From an uncultured Duncaniella sp. (GTDB lineage Bacteria > Bacteroidota > Bacteroidia > Bacteroidales > Muribaculaceae): a stretch of DNA of 64,000 nucleotides. Below the pieces are notes generated by a model that saw only the letters and a program-made list of their open reading frames with translations, was not told the origin of the DNA and did no database searches. Below, piece by piece: positions 39,526-46,066 of the stretch (positions are counted from its first letter, which is position 1; each line of letters opens with the position of its first letter). Both the position numbers and the translations under genes were made by a program. The DNA lies in the NCBI GenBank assembly GCA_910577255.1, contig CAJTMH010000004.1, forward strand, positions 124,001-188,000. The letters are read 5' to 3'.

Positions 39526-41532
39526 TTATAAATCTTCGATTGCCACCTTTGCGGTGTCATATTCAACCCATGCCGCTGTGAGCGTTTCGGGCGCGTCTGT
39601 CGCCGTTTCGACCTCCGGCACGGTAATGTCCTCGTCCTCCGGCTCCGGAGCCGCCGTGCGCGCCTGTATGCCCAGACGGGCGATTGCGTTTTTACTCAAG
39701 TATTCCTTGAACTGGTTTATCTTCTGCATCTGCCTTGCAAACCGGGCTTTATCCTCCTCCGTCTGCTCTGCCATGACACGGCTGAATGTCTCGACTTTCT
39801 CAACCTTGTCGATGTAGCGGTCATCCTGATAAAGGTACACGTCCTGAGCGTCGCCTTCATCATCCGGCAGATAGTATGCCGTCACTTTATAGCTGTTCGA
39901 CTTCAGGCGACCGAGCACCTCCGGCTCGCTGAGCCACCAGTCACTATGGCTGACCCTTACTGTAGAATTGCGCCGGATACTCGTGGAAACCTTCATACCT
40001 ACGTACCGGGCTACCATCCGGTCATCGTAAGGTCTGAGATTGGGGTTGATATTGGAGACCAGGACTTCCCATCGTGTCATTCCGGGATAATTCTTTTGAT
40101 CCGGATGGAGGCTGTTGTTCCATTCAGCGTTGTCGGCTCGGTCGTCGGCCACAAGCTCCTCGAAGGTATAGTATTTTTTGTCCTCCCATGTCTCGTTGGT
40201 CTCGTCGCTGATCTTTTTCTGGTATGTGCGCCACTTACCTTTGCCATAGAAGCGTCCCACTTCCTCACGGTTCTTATGGATTATGCTCCGCTTCTTGGCT
40301 CCGTTGAGCGGCTCAGCCTGTTTCTCCTGTGAATTCTGAGGGGCGCAGAACCTTACCCGGGAGAACACGACGCCTTCGGCAAGCAATCCCTCTTTATGAC
40401 GGGTCATAAGGTGGTTCTCGACCTCGATACCGGCGGGCATTCCCCATCGGCGACGCTTGATCAGCCGGAACATCTGCCTGAAGCAGTCATCAACAAGAGC
40501 CTCGTCCTTTTTCATCGAATAGGTGGCGGCAAGCACACACTCGCTCACTGAGTCGTAGGCATAATAGGCGTGTACCCGTTTGTTGCCCGGCATCCGTCGA
40601 GGAAGATCAACGTCATCCATTGTAATCTGCGAGAGTGAGTATTGACCACGGTGACGGTGAACATGGGGCATATTCTCGTGGTAGAAATCCACATTGGGTT
40701 TTAGACGCTGGTCGATAAAAAGCTTAACGTCCGGGCGATTAAGGTAATTGGTGATGGTCGCCTCGCTCGGTATCCAAGGTTCCCCGTTCTTTATCCTTGC
40801 GCATTCGTCCGGGTCAAGCAGTTCGCCTGTTTCCGGATCCCATACATCAAGCTCACCGCACACGAACATCTCATACATCTTCCTGACGGTGGTGTTCCAC
40901 GGACGGGTGGGCAATACCGCCAGACCCTTGATGGCTCTCTCCTCATTCTCGGTCAGCATCTGGGCATTCTTATTGCCGAATTTGCCGCTCACAAGGGCGA
41001 TATAACCATATTTACGGTAATCGTTGACCTTGCGACGGAAGCGAAGCACCGAAGCCGGAAGAGTGTGGCCGAATTGCACCCGGAGGCTCTCTATCACGGC
41101 GGTCATGCGTGACCAGTCATAGTCCCTGCCGAAAAGTCGTTGTGATGCAGATGCGTTGTCATATAGCTTGATGCAGGTGTTCAGCACTGAAGCGTTTACC
41201 ATATACTCACGCTTCTTGCCGATCTTCAGCTCGGTACCGGTCTTTTTCGGGTCGTTGAAAAATTCGACCGCTTTTTGATCCTCCACATAGTTGCTGCGTA
41301 CCCATGCTGCTATATGGGCGTCTTTGCCACCAAGCTTTTCATCAACTTGAATTCGGTGTTCCGGCTTGAGGGAGTCGTATGCGACAAGGGCATAGTTGCC
41401 GGCTCCACCTCCTGGGCGCACGACATCGAGGCGTTTACGCTGAACCGCCTTCTCATAACTGCCAACAGTCATGATGCCGGTGTCGATAAGCTCACGCGCC
41501 GATACACAATATATGCCGTTGTGGTACTGCAT
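39526..41532 (-). CDS. Mu-type DDE transposase (MuA homologue)
   Basis: A 668-residue transposase that binds the prophage end repeats and performs strand transfer. The N-terminal part (about 1-260) has winged-helix end-binding domains (VSARELIDTGIMTVGSYEKAVQRKRLDVVRPGGGAGN…). The catalytic domain shows QITMDDVDLPR with Asp 306/307, GIEVENHL with Glu 372 where MuA has Asp 336, and QAEPLNGAKKR with Glu 407 as the probable third carboxylate. The C-terminus (about 470-668) is a beta-barrel plus helices that contact MuB. Seems intact. Confidence 0.9.
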   Translation of the reverse strand: MQYHNGIYCVSARELIDTGIMTVGSYEKAVQRKRLDVVRPGGGAGNYALVAYDSLKPEHRIQVDEKLGGKDAHIAAWVRSNYVEDQKAVEFFNDPKKTGTELKIGKKREYMVNASVLNTCIKLYDNASASQRLFGRDYDWSRMTAVIESLRVQFGHTLPASVLRFRRKVNDYRKYGYIALVSGKFGNKNAQMLTENEERAIKGLAVLPTRPWNTTVRKMYEMFVCGELDVWDPETGELLDPDECARIKNGEPWIPSEATITNYLNRPDVKLFIDQRLKPNVDFYHENMPHVHRHRGQYSLSQITMDDVDLPRRMPGNKRVHAYYAYDSVSECVLAATYSMKKDEALVDDCFRQMFRLIKRRRWGMPAGIEVENHLMTRHKEGLLAEGVVFSRVRFCAPQNSQEKQAEPLNGAKKRSIIHKNREEVGRFYGKGKWRTYQKKISDETNETWEDKKYYTFEELVADDRADNAEWNNSLHPDQKNYPGMTRWEVLVSNINPNLRPYDDRMVARYVGMKVSTSIRRNSTVRVSHSDWWLSEPEVLGRLKSNSYKVTAYYLPDDEGDAQDVYLYQDDRYIDKVEKVETFSRVMAEQTEEDKARFARQMQKINQFKEYLSKNAIARLGIQARTAAPEPEDEDITVPEVETATDAPETLTAAWVEYDTAKVAIEDL

Positions 41533-41544
41533 GACTCTCCGAAT

Positions 41545-41925
41545 TTAGAGTGCCTCCGCCATTCTCTTTATATCATCGATCTGGCTCATCATGACATGCT
41601 CATATCTCGCTGCCACTTCCCCTTTGGGACCATATACCGTCCCCTCGCCGGTCTGCTTGTCAAGGTAGATTTCGGCCCGGTTGGGATAGACTGCGTGCCA
41701 GCAGCCATCGGAGTCAAAGAAGAATTCTCCCTCCTTGAGGTTGTAGTACGTGCAGCCTCCATGTTGCTTGAGAGCCACAAAACGTATCTTTTTGGCAAGG
41801 TCGTTGTTTTGGCGATAGGCAAGTGCGTTTCTCACACAACGTTCCCCGATGGGCTTGCCATCGATGCGAAACGCCTTCTGGAGCTTGAGTATGCCTTCTT
41901 TGCTTACTGAAATATACTTTTTCAT
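41545..41925 (-). CDS. Hypothetical early protein next to the transposase
   Basis: A 126-residue protein from MKKYISVSKEGILKLQKAF at 41925 (upstream in-frame codons to 42006 overlap the neighbour). It has an N-terminal helical, DNA-binding-looking half (GKPIGERCVRNALAYRQNNDLAKKIRF) and a beta-rich C-terminal half (CTYYNLKEGEFFFDSDGCWHAVYPNRAEIYLDKQTGEGTVYGPKG). Located 12 nt before the transposase gene; function unknown, perhaps a transposase partner or regulator. Confidence 0.7.
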   Translation of the reverse strand: MKKYISVSKEGILKLQKAFRIDGKPIGERCVRNALAYRQNNDLAKKIRFVALKQHGGCTYYNLKEGEFFFDSDGCWHAVYPNRAEIYLDKQTGEGTVYGPKGEVAARYEHVMMSQIDDIKRMAEAL

Positions 41926-41986
41926 ATTCTCACTTATTTGATTTTTTGTTATTTTTGCGCTTATTTTCCAAATGGAATAGTTATGG

Positions 41987-42367
41987 TTAGAAAATCTCCC
42001 TTTCATCCATGGTCATCCGCTTTCGTGGCCATGTATTTTGATACTTCCTTAGCACAGTGGGCGAGACCACTCCTCCAAGAATGTGTATCAGCCTTTGCGC
42101 ATCTTCAAGGAATTGAACTCGTGTGTACCGACCGAATATCTCTGCCGGATGACATTTCAGAAGCCAACGCTCAGCTTGGTGCATACAACGAAGCTGATCT
42201 TTTTCTGTGCCGCTCTTCAGAGCAGTCGCTAATGTCGCAAAAGGAGTTTGAGAAAGCCATTTCCGGACTCTTTTCAAATGTTCAATTTGGCAGTCCAGTA
42301 TGGTTGAATCTTTTGCCGGATAGATACAAAGCGTTTTATCATCTACCGGAATAATCATTTGCTTCAT
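41987..42367 (-). CDS. Hypothetical early protein
   Basis: A 126-residue protein (MKQMIIPVDDKTLCIYPAKDSTILDCQ…) with a long helical middle and a basic end (YQNTWPRKRMTMDEREIF). It follows the upstream gene by 4 nt, matching the operon. A plus-strand frame over the same DNA (41938-42354) is considered a shadow. Confidence 0.65.
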   Translation of the reverse strand: MKQMIIPVDDKTLCIYPAKDSTILDCQIEHLKRVRKWLSQTPFATLATALKSGTEKDQLRCMHQAERWLLKCHPAEIFGRYTRVQFLEDAQRLIHILGGVVSPTVLRKYQNTWPRKRMTMDEREIF

Positions 42368-42371
42368 AGTC

Positions 42372-42593
42372 TCACTTTTTATTTAGTTGGTTATTCATCT
42401 TGTCTATCGCTTCCTTGATGGCAAAGTGACCCTCCACTAATGCGCCGTACTGTTTGGATTGGTCGGCTTCATATTCGCTGTGGGTCGCCTCATATTCGTC
42501 AAGGACGGTCGAAGTGTCCTCAAACTGACGCTGCAAGGTCGTTAACATCACCTTGACTGCGTTATCGATCATTCGTTCTGCTCGTTGCTTCAT
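42372..42593 (-). CDS. Hypothetical early protein
   Basis: A 73-residue acidic helical protein, MKQRAERMIDNAVKVMLTTLQRQFEDTSTVL…, probably coiled coil. It is the first gene after the tRNA-like region in the early transcript. No family recognised. Confidence 0.65.
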   Translation of the reverse strand: MKQRAERMIDNAVKVMLTTLQRQFEDTSTVLDEYEATHSEYEADQSKQYGALVEGHFAIKEAIDKMNNQLNKK

Positions 42594-42610
42594 CTTTGAA
42601 AGCTTTTAGT

Positions 42611-42671
42611 AGGAGGTCGGGGAATCGAACCCCGATACTTGCGCCATGGTCGCTCACCTTCCGGGCCTCCC
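42611..42671 (-). tRNA. tRNA-like element without a D-arm (degenerate tRNA)
   Basis: On the minus strand there is a perfect T-arm, cgggg-ttcgatt-ccccg, followed by acctcct that can pair with gggaggc at the 5' end (one G-U and one C-A). Between them a 3-bp stem gcg/cgc holds a 7-nt loop accatgg with CAT at the anticodon position, but position 33 is C, not U. At 61 nt there is no room for a normal D-arm. It is probably a non-functional or specialised tRNA-like RNA. Confidence 0.35.
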
Positions 42672-42676
42672 TGATT

Positions 42677-42703
42677 CCCCGGTGAAATTTGGCAACACCG
42701 GGG
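42677..42703. other. Hairpin next to the tRNA-like element
   Basis: A perfect 8-bp stem ccccggtg / caccgggg with an 11-nt loop lies 5 nt from the tRNA-like structure. It may be part of the same processed RNA or an attenuator in the early operon. Confidence 0.45.
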
Positions 42704-42772
42704 AGTGGAAAAATTTGTTTTGCCTTTCGGCTTTAACCGGCTCTCTTGCCGGAGGATCGCCCTCTCTTGGGT

Positions 42773-43150
42773 CTAACCCTGTTCGTTTATAGTCTCTTGA
42801 CGGCGACGGTTGTTGTCAACTATGTCGTCGAACCACCTGTCGCTCATCAGAATCTTAAATATCGCAAGCCGACCCATATTAAGACCTGTCAATGGGAACA
42901 TCAGGAAGGTAAGGCCATCGGGGTAGGCGTTATCACCTGTAAGCCCGTATTCCATGTTCATATCCTTGCCTCGGAAAGTAATAAACCACTCCGGCTCACC
43001 TACACCTTCCTCTTTAAGCAACCGGCAGTATCCGTTGGTCCACTCATCGAGATTCCCGCCACATCCTGTAATCGTGTAGAAACTTACGTTATAGGCTGCC
43101 GTGAAAATCTCTTCGCGGTTGTTGGGGGTCATGTTAATTATTGCGCTCAT
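42773..43150 (-). CDS. Hypothetical early protein
   Basis: A 125-residue protein from MSAIINMTPNNREEIFTAAYNVSFYTITGCG. Its middle (DEWTNGYCRLLKEEGVGEPEWFITFRGKDMNMEYGLTGDN) and C-terminus (SDRWFDDIVDNNRRRQETINEQ) are charged. Upstream in-frame codons to 43222 overlap the preceding small frame and are unlikely. No family recognised. Confidence 0.65.
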   Translation of the reverse strand: MSAIINMTPNNREEIFTAAYNVSFYTITGCGGNLDEWTNGYCRLLKEEGVGEPEWFITFRGKDMNMEYGLTGDNAYPDGLTFLMFPLTGLNMGRLAIFKILMSDRWFDDIVDNNRRRQETINEQG

Positions 43151-43154
43151 AGTC

Positions 43155-43253
43155 TTACTCGTTACAGGTGATTGCCCAAAGAAGTCTCTGAAGGTCGCCT
43201 CTAAGCTCTTGCATGGCGACACGCTTGAGTACCTCCGCCGCGTTCATCATCAT
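43155..43253 (-). CDS. Possible very small early protein
   Basis: A short frame with ATG at 43253 (MMMNAAEVLKRVAMQELRG…) and TAA at 43157-43155, 32 residues. The frame stays open upstream to the stop of the preceding gene at 43335, giving up to 58 residues if a non-ATG start is used. Fills an otherwise empty operon gap. Confidence 0.35.
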   Translation of the reverse strand: MMMNAAEVLKRVAMQELRGDLQRLLWAITCNE

Positions 43254-43334
43254 GTTTGTGCTTGAGGGGGTCTGACTCCCTTCGATAAGGGTGTGCTCTA
43301 TATTCCCGATATGGTTACCGAGGCAAGTCTTGAT

Positions 43335-43565
43335 CTAGTCAAGGTCATCCAATGAGGTCATCGGGCGCAACTCTCGCACTGCCATGAGGTTTACCTGAGC
43401 CTTATACATCTCGTCGCTGTGCCAACGGAAGAAGTATTCATAATCCTCATTCATCTCGGTAGCATACTTCTCCACCTTGCGCTCGTACTTACGACGCACG
43501 CTTTTATACTCGCCCTTGAATATTTCAAGGATCTCCTGCTTGGTCATTTTCTTTGTCTCACTCAT
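43335..43565 (-). CDS. Hypothetical early protein
   Basis: A 76-residue charged helical protein (MSETKKMTKQEILEIFKGEYKSVRRKYERKVEKYATEM…). It follows the first early gene by 6 nt. No family recognised. Confidence 0.68.
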   Translation of the reverse strand: MSETKKMTKQEILEIFKGEYKSVRRKYERKVEKYATEMNEDYEYFFRWHSDEMYKAQVNLMAVRELRPMTSLDDLD

Positions 43566-43571
43566 AGGTAT

Positions 43572-43823
43572 TTAGTCTTTGTTTTTGATTGATTTGTAAC
43601 GTGCCGAAATCATATCGGCCATCTTGTCGATCTCGTCAGCCTTGATACCGAGGGCGAGGTAAAGCTCTTCATCTTCAGGATCCACGAGCGAGAAATCCTC
43701 GTCCTCATCCTCAGCTATCATCATACTCATCAGCTCCTCGATGGCATAGTGAAGACTTGTCGCCATCGAAATGACTCGTGCCATCTGGCGGGTCTTTTGT
43801 TCTTTGATTTCGTTGTTGGTCAT
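43572..43823 (-). CDS. First gene of the early operon, hypothetical
   Basis: An 83-residue acidic protein, MTNNEIKEQKTRQMARVISMATSLHYAIEELMSMM, with an acidic tract EDEDEDFSLVDPEDEE. It is the first gene downstream of the predicted early promoter at 43892-43922. Acidic early proteins can act as DNA mimics or anti-repressors, but nothing here shows it. Confidence 0.68.
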   Translation of the reverse strand: MTNNEIKEQKTRQMARVISMATSLHYAIEELMSMMIAEDEDEDFSLVDPEDEELYLALGIKADEIDKMADMISARYKSIKNKD

Positions 43824-43856
43824 AATCTTAAATTTGTTAAAATCGCGGCTTTTTTG

Positions 43857-43945
43857 TATCTTTGGCCGCTCGTTCCATCAGGAACACGCTGCAAAGATAA
43901 GCGATAATTCTCGCACAACAAAATTTTTCAACGATAATTTTCGCA
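43857..43945. promoter_or_regulatory. Lysogeny switch: two divergent promoters and two operators
   Basis: Rightward promoter for the repressor: TTTG at 43833-43836, 20 nt, TATCTTTG at 43857-43864. Leftward early promoter: TTTG at 43922-43919, 19 nt, TATCTTTG at 43899-43892. Two near-identical operators, CGATAATTCTCGCA (43902-43915) and CGATAATTTTCGCA (43932-43945), are roughly palindromic (CGAnAATTnTCG) and 30 bp apart. The first lies between the -33 and -7 elements of the early promoter, so bound repressor should block it. Confidence 0.65.
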
Positions 43946-43947
43946 TT

Positions 43948-44412
43948 ATGTGTAAAATTTTATCTCGTATAAAGACTTTAGCAGATGCCGAAGGGATCTC
44001 CATCGGCACTATCGAGCGTACCATTGGAGCAAGCCGAGGCGTTATATCTAAGGCAATTGCGAAAGGAACCGACATTCAATCTAAATGGCTGGAACTCATC
44101 TGTGAAAAATTTCCCAAGTATTCTCCTGTATGGCTACTAACAGGGCAAGGGGCAATGTTATTGGAATCCTCGGACACTCCAATAATTCATTCCTCTGTGC
44201 CGGAGGACCACATTGACGAGAAAATTTTCGTTGACAACCCTCAAAAATTATCGCAAAACCCGGTCCCCTCCATGGTAAACACATTCTTAGAAACCATTAA
44301 GCAGCAAGCGGAAGAAATCGGGCGGTTAAAGGCTCGCATCGAGGAATTAGAGAGAGAGAGGCCGGTCCCTGCCTATGCCCGTTCTACATCGAAGGAGACT
44401 GTAGATCTCTGA
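43948..44412 (+). CDS. HTH repressor (phage immunity repressor candidate)
   Basis: A 154-residue protein from MCKILSRIKTLADAEG at 43948. The N-terminal domain (about 8-65) is a lambda-type helix-turn-helix seen in Bacteroidota phage and mobile-element repressors (ISIGTIERTIGASRGVISKAIAKGTDIQSKWLELICEKFPKYSPVWLLTGQGAML). The middle is a flexible linker and the last 45 residues a coiled coil (NTFLETIKQQAEEIGRLKARIEELERE) for dimerisation. No S24 peptidase domain is present, so SOS-type self-cleavage is not expected. It is transcribed divergently from the early operon and is surrounded by its probable operators. Confidence 0.82.
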   Translation: MCKILSRIKTLADAEGISIGTIERTIGASRGVISKAIAKGTDIQSKWLELICEKFPKYSPVWLLTGQGAMLLESSDTPIIHSSVPEDHIDEKIFVDNPQKLSQNPVPSMVNTFLETIKQQAEEIGRLKARIEELERERPVPAYARSTSKETVDL

Positions 44413-44720
44413 GACCTATGTCTAAGCATGACCTCCTTCGCTTGATCCACACCCAGTGCCACCTGAATTGACCTTTGGGATGTTCACTGTGGTACCCTCG
44501 GTGACCACCGGTATACCCTCCCTCCACTCGGCTTTAGCAGTTCCCCCCTCGCTTAACCGCTATAAATAAGCTAAAATGCTGATTTTACGCTATATTAATA
44601 ATGTGGATTTGAAAAAGTAGGGGTTTCTACGTTCGCAACAAAACCCCGATTTTAACATTTCATTTTGAAGTAACGGTATTTTGCCCCTATCAGCTTTTTG
44701 CACCTCAACGGACTGAAACC

Positions 44721-44776
44721 TGTCCGTCCAAGTTTTGCAAAATGTCCGTCCAAGTTGTCCGCCCTTGTGTCCGTCC
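44721..44776 (+). repeat. Four imperfect tgtccgtcc repeats near the right end
   Basis: tgtccgtcc occurs at 44721, 44743 and 44768 and tgtccgccc at 44756; the first two extend to tgtccgtccaagtt. Spacings are 22, 13 and 12 nt. The surrounding 479-nt stretch 44413-44891 shows no convincing gene. This could be a right-end internal binding site for transposase or a repressor. Confidence 0.45.
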
Positions 44777-44891
44777 TCGCATGAAAATCGCCCTAAATCG
44801 AACTGTTCGGGCACAAAAATAGGGAACCGGCTGGCTCCCTTCTCTTATGGCGTTAATATGCCGTTATAATACCTTTAGAATCCTATCCGGA

Positions 44892-45122
44892 TTATTCTCG
44901 ACAACTATCCCCACGAGGACACGTTATAAGCGTTGACTGCTTGATACACGCCTTTTTAGTCATTACCATGCCTCCTCCGCTCAATCCGGCACGACGTAGG
45001 TAATCATACCCACAACCCACCTCATCAGGCGTTAAAACGGTAAATATGGCGGCTATTGAGCCAAAATATAGATCCCGGCGCTTGCCGATAAGATGCACAT
45101 GTATCACTTTCACTGGTCCCAT
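44892..45122 (-). CDS. Small conserved-looking hypothetical protein at the right end
   Basis: A 76-residue protein from MGPVKVIHVHLIGKRRDLYFGSIAAIFTVLTPDEVG, ending CPRGDSCRE. The pattern VIHVHL…RRDLYFGSIAAIF…LTP…VG resembles small proteins often found on Bacteroidales mobile elements, with unknown role. It is the only leftward gene between the repressor and right end. The segment 45123-45385 beyond it has no gene. Confidence 0.55.
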   Translation of the reverse strand: MGPVKVIHVHLIGKRRDLYFGSIAAIFTVLTPDEVGCGYDYLRRAGLSGGGMVMTKKACIKQSTLITCPRGDSCRE

Positions 45123-45385
45123 AGTCCTAATATTTCCTGCAAAATTACACAAATAACCGTTATATCAACCTTTTTGACTTTACAAAGTAACGAAACGGGC
45201 ATAAAAATAACCGGCACACAACCGGCTCCACTACCCCATCATCCATCTTGATCAGCGGCTCAACCCGTCGAAACCCCGGTCAAAACTATTGCAAGCCCGG
45301 CGACAATCCCGATTAAACCATGCGCAGCCCTCGTGTAAACTTTTCGGCTCAAAAATTAAACCGAAATCCAATCCATGTTAACTTT

Positions 45386-45401
45386 CGGAACATTTCGTTT
45401 T
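45386..45401 (-). repeat. Right-end transposase-binding repeat
   Basis: cggaacatttcgtttt is the reverse complement of the left-end element aaaacgaaatgttccg at 6521. It is directly followed by CA (45402-45403), the Mu-type terminal dinucleotide, which suggests the right prophage boundary. Confidence 0.65.
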
Positions 45402-45542
45402 CATGCACTCCACTCCCCTGCCCTCATCTAACCCTCTGAAATCAAAAGCATTTTACAAAATCACGCCGACCACATCAAGCAACGCTTCGTTCTGTGCCCC
45501 ATACAATTCTTTTTAATCTTTTTTGTAAATTAAGCATAATGC

Positions 45543-45575
45543 AAACGCCATGGGCTTTGGTAGCCAGTGGCGTTT
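45543..45575. terminator. Hairpin in the host segment right of the prophage
   Basis: An 8-bp stem (aaacgcca / tggcgttt) with further partial pairing inside, followed by atttg. It lies 140 nt past the prophage end in a stretch with no gene (45404-45610) and could be the former terminator of the M23 gene region. Confidence 0.35.
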
Positions 45576-45610
45576 ATTTGTTTAAATGTGCATGCACAGA
45601 GAAAAAACAA

Positions 45611-45650
45611 ATGCCGTCCGGACAAGCATTTCAGGCTGTCCGGACGGCAT
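45611..45650. terminator. Terminator of trxA
   Basis: A perfect 14-bp stem (atgccgtccggaca / tgtccggacggcat) with a 12-nt loop, followed by T-runs on both strands. It lies 25 nt past the trxA stop. Confidence 0.85.
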
Positions 45651-45674
45651 TTTTATGATAGGTGATATCCCTTA

Positions 45675-45995
45675 TTAGAGCTCGAGGAGTTTCTTGATCT
45701 GAGCTTCGAGGGCTTCCTTAGGCTGCGCACCTGCCATGCGGAGGTCGCGGACCTGTTCACCATTCTTGAAGAAGAGGATAGTCGGGATTGACATGATGCG
45801 ATACTGCGCTGCAAGGTCGTTCTCCTCCTCGATGTTATACTTGCCGATCACGGCCTTTCCTTCATACTCAGCGGCGAGTTCCTCAACCACAGGGGCCATG
45901 CGCATACAGGGACCACACCAGGTGGCCCAAAAATCAATTACTACAGGCTGTCCTGAGGCAATAATGTCGTGTACGTTCTGATCTGTGAAAGTCAT
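45675..45995 (-). CDS. trxA: Thioredoxin
   Basis: A 106-residue cytosolic thioredoxin that reduces protein disulfides. The redox motif WCGPC is present (ATWCGPCMRMAPVVEELA), as are the cis-Pro segment (MSIPTILFFKNGE) and the buried Asp in FWATW context. Length is standard. It lies 72 nt downstream of dnaE in the same direction with its own strong terminator; the prophage inserted on its 3' side. Confidence 0.96.
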   Translation of the reverse strand: MTFTDQNVHDIIASGQPVVIDFWATWCGPCMRMAPVVEELAAEYEGKAVIGKYNIEEENDLAAQYRIMSIPTILFFKNGEQVRDLRMAGAQPKEALEAQIKKLLEL

Positions 45996-46066
45996 TTTTC
46001 TATTTATTTATTGGGTTTTGAAAATTAATTTTATCCGTATATATTATCAGTTGACCGCCATTCACG

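Larger units (their letters stand above)
6490..45403. mobile_element. Mu-like transposable prophage (about 39 kb) with a DGR
   Basis: The interval holds a DDE MuA-type transposase, a MuB-type ATPase, Gam- and GemA-like early genes, Mu-like portal (DUF935), gp36-like and F-like head proteins, and a complete tail, lysis and repressor set. Mu-type end repeats face inward on both sides: aaaacgaaatgttcc on the left (6521) and its reverse complement on the right (45387). The exact edges are uncertain. TCATGCA occurs at both 6482-6488 and 45401-45407 and could contain the target duplication; CA at 45402-45403 suits a Mu right end, but no matching TG is obvious on the left. Size and gene content resemble the Bacteroides Hankyphage, which also carries a DGR. 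Confidence 0.9.

Noticed and set aside
41938..42354. A 138-codon plus-strand frame in the early region
   Set aside because: It is antisense to a minus-strand gene that fits the operon with 4-nt spacing; the plus frame has no promoter or neighbour in its direction.
44590..44814. A 74-codon minus-strand frame near the right end
   Set aside because: It runs through the tgtccgtcc repeats and has no recognisable pattern; probably chance.
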